A stretch of DNA of 5,049 bases, taken from the NCBI GenBank assembly GCA_003170575.1, contig PMZB01000089.1, forward strand, positions 1-5,049, written 5' to 3'. The DNA comes from Chlamydiia bacterium (lineage in GTDB: Bacteria > Chlamydiota > Chlamydiia > Chlamydiales > FEN-1388). Each line of letters begins with the position of its first letter. Positions within the stretch are counted from its first letter, which is position 1. The translations under genes were made by a program, and so were the position numbers. Of this stretch, positions 1-5,049 are shown piece by piece. The notes under the pieces are model-generated. The model worked only from the letters and a program-made list of their open reading frames with translations, was not told where the DNA came from and made no database searches.

Positions 1-534
1 CCATTTGTGTAAGTAAGTATTTTGATTATCTTTGATTTCTGCTCTATTTAAATGTAGAGTTTTCCATTTTACTACCAATGCATCGTACTTGTCTTTCTCG
101 GCGGCTGAAAGTTTAGAAAGAGTAATATGTATGTTCTGCTCAAGGGCTTGCTGGATTTCTGGCGGGGGGTATGATCCCGCTGAGTCATTTATTAGCTTAC
201 CAATCGTAACTGTGGCCGCAAAATCAGTAAGTCGCACCTCGTGCACTCCTCGGACCAATTTCACAAGCACATTATCAGCTTTGACATCTCTGTGGATGAG
301 GTTTCGTGATTGCATGCCCCAAAGAGCTTCAGTTACTTGCCGCAAAAGAGAGATATGCAAGGGACGATATTTAGGTAGAAGAGTGTGAGTATTTTGGTCG
401 AAATGACCATTCACAAACTGGCTCAAGTTCCCACATTCACAATACTCCATTAAATACGCGTGAAAGTGGAGAGAGGGAAGGCTCCAAGACTGATTCGATC
501 TGAGCAGGCAGGCTTCGACACGAGTGGAAGGTGG
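1..534 (-). pseudogene. Ser/Thr-type protein kinase, hinge and C-lobe part (frame-broken, runs off the left edge)
   Basis: This minus-strand frame is open from 534 to the window edge and reads as the catalytic half of a eukaryote-like protein kinase, which transfers ATP gamma-phosphate to protein hydroxyls. In order it shows an alpha-C-like segment TRVEACLLRSN (candidate Glu at 516-514), the hinge AYLMEYCECGNLSQFV (459-412), the catalytic loop HRDVKADN (294-271) with the catalytic Asp, Lys and Asn, a metal-binding TDFAA (DFA at 225-217, Ala where DFG has Gly), and GSYPPPE (177-157) as the APE-equivalent. No clear D-x-W-x-x-G helix-F motif follows in the roughly 50 residues before the edge, so it is either diverged or lies outside the window. 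The frame has no credible start: TAA and TGA stops lie directly upstream (540-535). The missing N-lobe is in another frame at 437-820, so I read the two as one gene split by a frameshift. The kinase fold is clear; whether the gene is functional is not. Confidence 0.8.
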
Positions 535-820
535 TCATTACATCGTTTTGTCTTGGAAGATCTTTTATGGAAAAGATAGCGTTATTAAGCTGATCTTTAT
601 TGAAGAGGATTGCAGAATTCCCGGTGCCTATTTGATACCATGTATCAGGGTTGAACCTTATCTCGACACAGCTTGTTACCTTAGAAGCAAGTTCCACTTG
701 GATGTGTCGAAGTTTGTGATATCCATTTGCAAATTTTAAAGTGACGGTATTCTCATTGGGTAATAATGTGGGCGTAACAATGATACTTCCATTATTGATA
801 ACGAATATATCTTTTGGCAT
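437..820 (-). CDS. N-terminal part of the same frame-broken kinase (N-lobe with ATP glycine loop)
   Basis: This 127-aa reading frame starts at the ATG at 820; an in-frame TAA lies shortly upstream, so no longer start exists. Residues 1-60 are a beta-prone, cytosolic-looking extension that I do not recognise, with no signal peptide. Residues 62-88 look like the kinase N-lobe: YQIGTGNSAILF matches the glycine-rich loop (G65, G67, A70), and AIFSIKDLP supplies the beta-3 lysine K86, 19 residues after the loop as is usual. Beyond about residue 97 the frame loses kinase character and ends at 437, while the next kinase segment (alpha-C, hinge, HRD) continues in a second frame from 534 downward. Skipping one base near 516-537 would join them. 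No good Shine-Dalgarno sequence sits near the ATG, which is preceded by an A-rich run. On its own the product would be an inactive N-lobe fragment. Confidence 0.65.
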   Translation of the reverse strand: MPKDIFVINNGSIIVTPTLLPNENTVTLKFANGYHKLRHIQVELASKVTSCVEIRFNPDTWYQIGTGNSAILFNKDQLNNAIFSIKDLPRQNDVMTTFHSCRSLPAQIESVLEPSLSPLSRVFNGVL

Positions 821-864
821 AAATTTTTGTTTTTTTTAAATCCTGCCTCAAGTTGTTTAGGTAA

Positions 865-870
865 AGTATA
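865..870 (-). promoter_or_regulatory. Candidate -10 element for the kinase gene
   Basis: On the minus strand the hexamer TATACT matches the sigma-70 -10 consensus at 5 of 6 positions and lies about 45 bases before the ATG at 820. No good -35 hexamer lies at 16-18 bases; the best upstream match, CTTACA, is only 14 bases away. The call rests on the -10 match and its position alone. Confidence 0.35.
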
Positions 871-920
871 CAGAATTGAATGATTGTAAGAAAGATGCAC
901 GGCTCTAGATGGAATGGTTC

Positions 921-949
921 TTGACAACAAATTCCTTTTTCGCAACTCT
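921..949 (+). promoter_or_regulatory. Possible promoter of the nfeD-floA operon
   Basis: A perfect -35 hexamer TTGACA (921-926) lies on the plus strand, 42 bases before the first ATG of nfeD. At 17 bases' spacing the -10 position holds AACTCT, a poor match to TATAAT. If used, transcription would begin near 956 and leave a very short leader. The 147-base gap between the divergent kinase and nfeD genes must hold promoters in both directions, which is the main support. Confidence 0.25.
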
Positions 950-967
950 GGAATACATTTTTGATCT

Positions 968-2419
968 ATGCAGGGCTCCATGTTGTTTCGACGTATCATT
1001 TGCTTAGTTTGTTTCAGTTCCTTGTGTTTAGCAGAGCTTCCTGATCACTTCTTTTCCCAAATTTCTTCTTCTTCTCAGGAAAAATTCATTGGCCGGATTT
1101 CAATCACAGATCGCAAGAATGGGATTACCGAAGCGACATGGCTTTATGTGAAAGCGGCGCTTGATGCGTACAAGAAGGAGCGGCCTCGGTGTATCATCTT
1201 GGAGCTTGATACGCCAGGAGGAGAGCTTTTTGCAGCAGAAAAAATCTCTAATGCACTGAAAAGCTTTGATGCAGAGGAGGGTATTCCAGTAATTGCCTAT
1301 GTCAACAACTGGGCAGTCTCAGCAGGAGCGCTTCTTGCCTATTCGTGCAGGTATATTGTCGTTGCAAAAGATGCGACTATGGGGGCGGCAACGCCCGTGT
1401 ATGAAAAAGATGGCAACATGACAGAAGCGCCGGAGAAGGTAAATTCAGTGGTGCGTGCTGAGTTTGCAAATAAAGCAGCATTGTTTGGTCGTAATCAAGA
1501 TGTGGCACGGGCCATGGTGGATCCTGATAGCATCCTGGTGAGGCGCGGCGACAAAATTATCGCACTCCATGATGCGTCTGAGTTGAAAAACGATGAAGTG
1601 ATCTCCCCAAAAGGCAAGCTTTTGACACTAACTGCGCAGGAGCTTCTGGATCTTCATGTAGCAGACTATCTTGTTGAAAAACCTTTTGCAGAGTCTTTGC
1701 CAATAAAGACCTTTGAGATGACGCCTCAAGAGAAGATTGTGGCGTTTTTTGCTACCCCTGCGGTGAGCTCGCTTCTTATCTTTGTCGCGTTAATCTGCTT
1801 TTATATTGAGTTTTCTACCCCAGGAGTTGCTATCCCCGGACTTATTGGAGGTGTTGCTCTCTTTTTGGTGCTTGTTGGATCCTTTGCACAGGAGGCGATC
1901 ACCTGGTTTGAACCGCTATGTCTCTTGGCAGGACTTCTTCTTGTATTTGTAGAGGTCTTTTTCTTTCCCACCCTAGGTATTCTCCTCTTAGTAGGGGGGC
2001 TCTTAAGCGTATTTGGGCTTTTGGGGATTCTCATTCCAGGATTGCGGCAGATCTCCTTTGAGCCAGGCGCATTTACTTTGTTTGGCGGGTATCTTCTCAA
2101 TAGGCTCGGATGGCTCTCTGGAACCTTTTTGCTTGCCCTAGTTACGGGTATCTTTATTGCTCGATTTCTCACTCGCCGCCCCTTTCGCCTTTCGGGGATC
2201 ATCCTGCCTGATTCCATGCCTACGCATGTGGAACAAGTTGAAGCCAATGTAGGAGATAGGGCTACTGTTTCAGCCCCCATGAGACCTTCAGGCAAGATAC
2301 TGCTGAATGGGCGGCTCCTTTCTGCAATGAGCCGTGGAGAGTTTATAGAACAAGGCGAGGAAGTCACTATTACAGAAATACGCGGGAACACCATTATCGT
2401 GGAAAGGAGGCAACAATGA
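968..2419 (+). CDS. nfeD: Long-form NfeD membrane protease (ClpP-class Ser protease plus OB-fold)
   Basis: This 483-aa protein has the full long-form NfeD layout. Residues 5-22 form a signal peptide or first membrane segment (MLFRRIICLVCFSSLCLA). Residues 40-240 form a ClpP/SppA-like protease domain with LELDTPGGE (78-86), the candidate nucleophile S118 in NWAVSAGA, MGAATPVY (138-145) and a GRN motif (174-176). By family analogy the dyad lysine is probably K157, 39 residues after S118; K169 is the alternative. About four or five hydrophobic segments follow at roughly 262-400. Residues 425-480 are the NfeD OB-fold, with RPSGKILLNG and GEFIEQGEEVTI. Long NfeD proteins are known partners of flotillins and stomatins in membrane quality control or microdomains, and a flotillin gene lies in this operon. 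The start is uncertain: ATG 980 leaves a more typical signal peptide and has a weak AGGG upstream, whereas ATG 968 has no visible ribosome binding site. The family assignment is firm; the protease substrate is unknown. Confidence 0.93.
   Translation: MQGSMLFRRIICLVCFSSLCLAELPDHFFSQISSSSQEKFIGRISITDRKNGITEATWLYVKAALDAYKKERPRCIILELDTPGGELFAAEKISNALKSFDAEEGIPVIAYVNNWAVSAGALLAYSCRYIVVAKDATMGAATPVYEKDGNMTEAPEKVNSVVRAEFANKAALFGRNQDVARAMVDPDSILVRRGDKIIALHDASELKNDEVISPKGKLLTLTAQELLDLHVADYLVEKPFAESLPIKTFEMTPQEKIVAFFATPAVSSLLIFVALICFYIEFSTPGVAIPGLIGGVALFLVLVGSFAQEAITWFEPLCLLAGLLLVFVEVFFFPTLGILLLVGGLLSVFGLLGILIPGLRQISFEPGAFTLFGGYLLNRLGWLSGTFLLALVTGIFIARFLTRRPFRLSGIILPDSMPTHVEQVEANVGDRATVSAPMRPSGKILLNGRLLSAMSRGEFIEQGEEVTITEIRGNTIIVERRQQ
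2404..2410 (+). promoter_or_regulatory. Strong ribosome binding site for the 64-aa membrane protein
   Basis: AAGGAGG lies inside the last codons of nfeD, five bases before the ATG at 2416. That ATG overlaps the nfeD TGA in an ATGA arrangement. Together these support a real gene here and translation coupled to nfeD. Confidence 0.8.
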
Positions 2420-2610
2420 ACATTTGGGTAAATCTACCAAAAATAATTCCTACTCTCTGCACGCTCATTTGCTTTGGACTTTGCCTGTATATTGTCTACA
2501 TTTTGTTTGGGATTTGGGGAGCCCTGATTGCGGGAATCATTGTGGTGACTGCATCTATCTATCTTTCTTATAAAGCTCTCGGCTTTCTCGACAAGTATGA
2601 GAGAAAGTGA
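2416..2610 (+). CDS. Small two-helix membrane protein between nfeD and floA
   Basis: This 64-aa protein has two predicted transmembrane helices, at about residues 10-30 (IIPTLCTLICFGLCLYIVYI) and 33-53 (IWGALIAGIIVVTASIYLSY), joined by a very short turn. The C-terminal tail KALGFLDKYERK is charged. By the positive-inside rule the tail is probably cytoplasmic, which for a hairpin also puts the short N-terminus in the cytoplasm. I do not recognise a named family. Its reality rests on a strong AAGGAGG site, the ATGA overlap with nfeD, and its place 59 bases before floA in a tight same-strand run. Its position suggests a third component of the NfeD-flotillin membrane assembly, which is inference. 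There are no catalytic motifs; two cysteines (C15, C19) lie in the first helix and a third (C23) close by. Confidence 0.8.
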   Translation: MNIWVNLPKIIPTLCTLICFGLCLYIVYILFGIWGALIAGIIVVTASIYLSYKALGFLDKYERK

Positions 2611-2656
2611 TTGTGGGATAACCTTCACGTCGCTATTGTGTTTCTTTAACACTCTC

Positions 2657-2665
2657 AGGAGGTGA
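2657..2665 (+). promoter_or_regulatory. Near-perfect ribosome binding site of floA
   Basis: AGGAGGTGA matches nine bases of the usual anti-Shine-Dalgarno complement (AAAGGAGGTGATC) and ends four bases before the ATG at 2670. It fixes the floA start and suggests high translation. Confidence 0.85.
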
Positions 2666-2669
2666 AGAA

Positions 2670-3671
2670 ATGTATCCGTTAATTCTCGAAGTATCTGGTG
2701 ATTTTTCTCTTTTTTTAATTTTGGCAGCGGTTCTTGCCGTCGTAATTTTAATCGTCATCAGTAGGTATGTCGGTTTATGGTTCCAGGCCTTTGTTTCAGG
2801 GACGCCAATCTCTCTTTTTAGCATTATTGGAATGAGTCTTCGAAAAATCCCACCACGGGTTATTGTGAACGCACATATTAATGCGCATAAGGCGGGGTTG
2901 AATGAGATTGTGGTGAGCGACTTGGAGACGCACTACCTAGCTGGAGGACGTGTAATCGATGTTGTAGCAGCCTTAATTGCCGCCCAAAAGGCAAATATTG
3001 TCCTTGATTGGAAGCGTGCGACTGCTATTGACCTAGCTGGAAGAGATATACTGGATGCGGTTCGGACCTCTGTGAACCCGAAAGTGATTGATTGTCCAGA
3101 CAGATCCAGAAGCGATTTTATTACAGGCGTTTCAAAAGATGGCGTGCAGCTTAAATGTCGCGCACGCGTCACTGTGCGCACAAATATAGCGCAGCTTGTC
3201 GGAGGCGCAACAGAAGAAACCATTATCGCACGCGTGGGAGAGGGGATTATTGGTGCAATAGGCGCTGCTGATACGCATCTTGTGGTGCTTGAAAATCCTC
3301 AGCTTATCTCAAAACGTGTTCTTGAAAAGGGGCTGGACGACCAAACTGCATTTGAGATTCTCTCGATTGATATTGCTGACATTGAGGTTGGAGAAAATAT
3401 TGGCGCAAAGTTGCGGACAGATAAGGCTGAATCTGATAAACGTATAGCGCAAGCTAAAGCAGAAGAGAGAAGAACCATGGCTGTTGCCTTGGAACAAGAA
3501 AACTCTGCGGAAGTAAAGGCCAAAGAAGCAAAGCTTCTTGAGGCGCAAGCTGCGATTCCCCTTGCTATGGCTGAAGCGCTTCGTGCAGGCAGGCTTGGTG
3601 TGGCAGATTATTACAAACTTGAGAACATTCAGGCTGATACAAAAATGAGGAAAGAGCTTGGACACACCTAA
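2670..3671 (+). CDS. floA: Flotillin-like protein FloA (UPF0365/YqfA family)
   Basis: This 333-aa protein has the usual FloA length and layout. A hydrophobic membrane-embedded segment lies at about residues 13-31 ([19 protein letters not shown]), followed by a second weakly hydrophobic stretch to about 55. An SPFH/PHB-type domain spans about 60-240. An Ala/Glu/Lys-rich coiled coil spans about 245-295 ([16 protein letters not shown]). The family's C-terminal signature follows: [33 protein letters not shown] (295-327, given here by its conserved AMAEALR, DYY and NIQADT elements). FloA proteins oligomerise on the inner face of the cytoplasmic membrane and organise microdomains that affect protein secretion and membrane fluidity. 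The gene follows nfeD and the 64-aa membrane protein, matching the known nfeD-floA operon of Firmicutes (yqeZ-yqfA). No truncation or missing segment is visible, and the start is fixed by an excellent ribosome binding site. No terminator is evident after it. Confidence 0.95.
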   Translation: MYPLILEVSGDFSLFLILAAVLAVVILIVISRYVGLWFQAFVSGTPISLFSIIGMSLRKIPPRVIVNAHINAHKAGLNEIVVSDLETHYLAGGRVIDVVAALIAAQKANIVLDWKRATAIDLAGRDILDAVRTSVNPKVIDCPDRSRSDFITGVSKDGVQLKCRARVTVRTNIAQLVGGATEETIIARVGEGIIGAIGAADTHLVVLENPQLISKRVLEKGLDDQTAFEILSIDIADIEVGENIGAKLRTDKAESDKRIAQAKAEERRTMAVALEQENSAEVKAKEAKLLEAQAAIPLAMAEALRAGRLGVADYYKLENIQADTKMRKELGHT

Positions 3672-3847
3672 GACTTTGAAAAAAAACCTTTCTCCGACAA
3701 AGAAGGCTCTTATATCTGAACAACCTGAAAATCAGAAGTGTCAGGAGACAAAAAAGATCCGCGCGAAAAAGATGATGCTCGCTTATGAAATTCTGTCTCC
3801 TTGTCTTGCCCTTAGACCAAATTGTGACCCGTTAACCAATATTTAGT

Positions 3848-3853
3848 GGAGGA
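3848..3853 (+). promoter_or_regulatory. Ribosome binding site that decides the start of the secreted protein
   Basis: GGAGGA lies seven bases before the ATG at 3861. A GTG at 3846 in the same frame overlaps this site and would give five extra residues ahead of the signal peptide, so the ATG is the better start. Confidence 0.75.
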
Positions 3854-3860
3854 TTTAACT

Positions 3861-4400
3861 ATGAAATGGTTTTCGTTATTAACAGTGGGGATGATCTCAC
3901 TGTGCTCAGTGGGACTTGCCAAAAGTCATGACAAAACAGATGTGCAGGTGAAGTCTTCACCTCAATATTTTGAAACAGTCAATACTCCGGCTCAGAATTA
4001 TTATCTCACATTCAACGCTCCAATTTCTTGGGGGGTGGTAAAGAATAACACAGGTTCCTTTTCGCTTACTTCTGATGGAGCGACTATCAAAGTAACCAAG
4101 GCAGGAACATATAATTGTACCTTCCAATATTCGCCTTGTGTGGACAACGTCCCACCTGATGAGATTATTCTTCTTACAGGTGCGAAACTTATGATTTCAT
4201 ATGATGGAGTTAAATGGACTCAGCTCTATTATGAAGATCCAATGGTAAATACAACAATAAACTATAGTTTTCCAATCAAGTTTAGTAAACCTGGATATCT
4301 TCAACTTATCTTCGACGCGACATCTGACTATCCAACAACAAATTGGCCAGTATATCTAAAGGCTGGAAAAATTGGACTGCGATTTACTATGACAGGTTAA
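3861..4400 (+). CDS. Secreted beta-rich protein, possible C1q/TNF-like jelly roll
   Basis: This 179-aa protein begins with a clear Sec signal peptide (MKWFSLLTVGMISLCSVGLA, residues 1-20), with likely cleavage after LA. No lipobox is obvious, although C15 lies inside the hydrophobic core. The mature part (about 159 aa) is rich in Tyr, Thr, Ser, Asn and alternating hydrophobic residues, as in a beta sandwich. The run SFSLTSDGATIKVTKAGTY (66-84) resembles the strand-turn-strand 'itv..aGtY' pattern of C1q/TNF-like and BclA-type jelly rolls, and the end VYLKAGKIGLRFTM (164-177) fits a closing strand. C86 and C93 could form a disulfide after export. The fold assignment is a pattern impression, not a firm match. 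It is probably periplasmic or surface exposed, perhaps in adhesion or as a trimeric surface protein. It lies 189 bases after floA and has its own good ribosome binding site; no clear promoter was seen. Confidence 0.75.
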   Translation: MKWFSLLTVGMISLCSVGLAKSHDKTDVQVKSSPQYFETVNTPAQNYYLTFNAPISWGVVKNNTGSFSLTSDGATIKVTKAGTYNCTFQYSPCVDNVPPDEIILLTGAKLMISYDGVKWTQLYYEDPMVNTTINYSFPIKFSKPGYLQLIFDATSDYPTTNWPVYLKAGKIGLRFTMTG

Positions 4401-4420
4401 TCAATCTGATCTTCAAAAAA

Positions 4421-4448
4421 TCCATTCCCCGCTGATGCGGGGAATGGA
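4421..4448 (-). terminator. Intrinsic terminator between convergent genes
   Basis: A perfect 12-bp stem (TCCATTCCCCGC with GCGGGGAATGGA) closes a 4-base loop. On the minus strand it is followed at once by six T residues (complement of 4415-4420), nine bases after the stop codon of the 186-aa gene, so it is a textbook terminator for that gene. On the plus strand it starts 20 bases after the secreted-protein stop codon. There it is followed only by TGTAGTT, so it may end that transcript less efficiently. Confidence 0.92.
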
Positions 4449-4457
4449 TGTAGTTAA

Positions 4458-5018
4458 TTAGTCCACCCCTACGACGTGTTCATTAGGCTTAACTGGTTCG
4501 TTAGGTTTTTTTTCTTGTCGTGATGCTACTACAAATCCTGTCCACATATGAGCGGCAAGAAGATCTATCTTGTTTAGTTTTGGTACAAAAACGTGAGTAG
4601 CAATTGCGAGCTCTTCGACAACCATATTCACTGGAGTAGTAAGAAGGCTTAGAAGACTACAGCCCATTGATTTAGCACACCCTTTACGTGAGAAATCAAC
4701 GAAGTCCTGAACAACCGAAAATAGTCCCCCAGTTGCAATATTTGCTAACGAAGCTACAACACTAAAAATAGCACGGATAGAGATCCAAATCGGAGAAAGA
4801 GTCAGGGATATGAGAGCTATTTTTCTGGATTCGAATTCCAATGTAGGATTGAAGGAAGTTACGAAGTGCTTCTCGCCTCCTTTCTCAAATAAGGTGCCAA
4901 ATTTTGTTATTTCCTTCTTTCCCTCTTTTTCCTCAATTTCAATACCTCCCTTAAGCCCGAATAATTCGGGTCCAAAAGTAATTATCTTTGATGTTGATCC
5001 ACCAGACGCTTCTGTCAT
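4458..5018 (-). CDS. Hypothetical protein with two hydrophobic stretches
   Basis: I do not recognise this 186-aa protein. Residues 1-65 are polar: a Gly/Ser-rich start (MTEASGGSTSKII) followed by a Glu/Lys-rich section at about 27-50. Hydrophobic stretches follow at about 67-104 (IALISLTLSPIWISIRAIFS onward) and 118-146 (MGCSLLSLLTTPVNMVVEEL onward), separated by an amphipathic, charged linker (QDFVDFSRKGCAKS). The tail holds a short tandem KPNEPVKPNE. There is no N-terminal signal peptide, so both ends may be cytosolic, or the hydrophobic part may associate with a membrane as a hairpin. The start is supported by GAGGAG at 5023-5028, four bases before the ATG, and the gene ends at a strong terminator, which makes a real single-gene unit likely. 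If the host is a chlamydia, the bilobed hydrophobic domain would resemble inclusion-membrane proteins; that is speculation. Confidence 0.72.
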   Translation of the reverse strand: MTEASGGSTSKIITFGPELFGLKGGIEIEEKEGKKEITKFGTLFEKGGEKHFVTSFNPTLEFESRKIALISLTLSPIWISIRAIFSVVASLANIATGGLFSVVQDFVDFSRKGCAKSMGCSLLSLLTTPVNMVVEELAIATHVFVPKLNKIDLLAAHMWTGFVVASRQEKKPNEPVKPNEHVVGVD

Positions 5019-5022
5019 ATAT

Positions 5023-5028
5023 CTCCTC
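5023..5028 (-). promoter_or_regulatory. Ribosome binding site of the 186-aa gene
   Basis: GAGGAG on the minus strand lies four bases upstream of the ATG at 5018-5016 and supports that start. The promoter must lie beyond or at the right edge of the window. Confidence 0.65.
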
Positions 5029-5049
5029 TAAAAAAGAAAGGTTCTATCC

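Noticed and set aside
32..388. A 118-codon plus-strand frame at the left edge
   Set aside because: It is exactly antisense to the kinase HRD/DFA region, which is clearly coding on the other strand.
736..999. An 87-codon minus-strand frame across the kinase-nfeD gap, in the same frame as the kinase C-lobe
   Set aside because: It overlaps the kinase N-lobe frame, which carries the glycine loop and lysine. Its own sequence has no kinase features and is separated from the C-lobe frame by stops.
1801..2394. A 197-codon open frame on the minus strand inside nfeD
   Set aside because: It is rich in Pro, Arg and Ser, has no ribosome binding site and lies wholly antisense to a conserved gene; it is a coding shadow.
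3173..3182. Palindrome TGTGCGCACA
   Set aside because: It lies within a conserved coding part of floA and is explained by codon content; there is no sign of a regulatory role.
3743..3801. Inverted repeat AGGAGACA / TGTCTCCT between floA and the secreted-protein gene
   Set aside because: It has only 8 pairs with a 43-base loop and no T run, so it is not a convincing terminator or operator; chance is likely.
3658..3846. A 62-codon Lys-rich frame starting with TTG at the end of floA
   Set aside because: It has a TTG start overlapping floA, low-complexity Lys-rich composition and no recognisable features. The region is better read as an intergenic leader.

Overview
The window looks bacterial, with moderate G+C, AGGAGG-type ribosome binding sites and close gene packing. 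I cannot name the organism from sequence alone. A eukaryote-like protein kinase, small secreted or hydrophobic proteins without obvious relatives, and a long-form NfeD/flotillin operon would fit a member of the PVC group, perhaps an environmental chlamydia. That placement is inference.

Layout: (1) Positions 1-820, minus strand, hold a Ser/Thr-type protein kinase that runs off the left edge. Its N-lobe (glycine loop and beta-3 lysine) is in one frame, and its C-lobe (hinge, HRDVKADN catalytic loop, DFA, PPE) is in another. It therefore appears to be broken by a one-base frameshift near 516-537. (2) Positions 821-967 are a divergent intergenic promoter region. (3) Positions 968-3671, plus strand, form a three-gene operon: a 483-aa long-form NfeD (ClpP-class Ser protease, membrane segments, OB-fold), a 64-aa two-helix membrane protein overlapping the nfeD stop codon, and a 333-aa FloA-type flotillin (UPF0365/YqfA family). 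(4) Positions 3861-4400, plus strand, encode a 179-aa secreted beta-rich protein with a possible C1q/TNF-like jelly roll. (5) Positions 4421-4448 form a strong intrinsic terminator between convergent genes. (6) Positions 4458-5018, minus strand, encode a 186-aa unrecognised protein with two hydrophobic stretches.

How the genes fit together: NfeD and FloA are established partners in bacterial membrane microdomains. In this operon the protease/OB-fold protein, the small membrane protein and the flotillin are probably made together and meet at the inner membrane. The flanking kinase, secreted protein and hydrophobic protein have their own reading directions or leaders and show no clear functional tie to the operon. 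No RNA genes, mobile elements or CRISPR arrays were seen.
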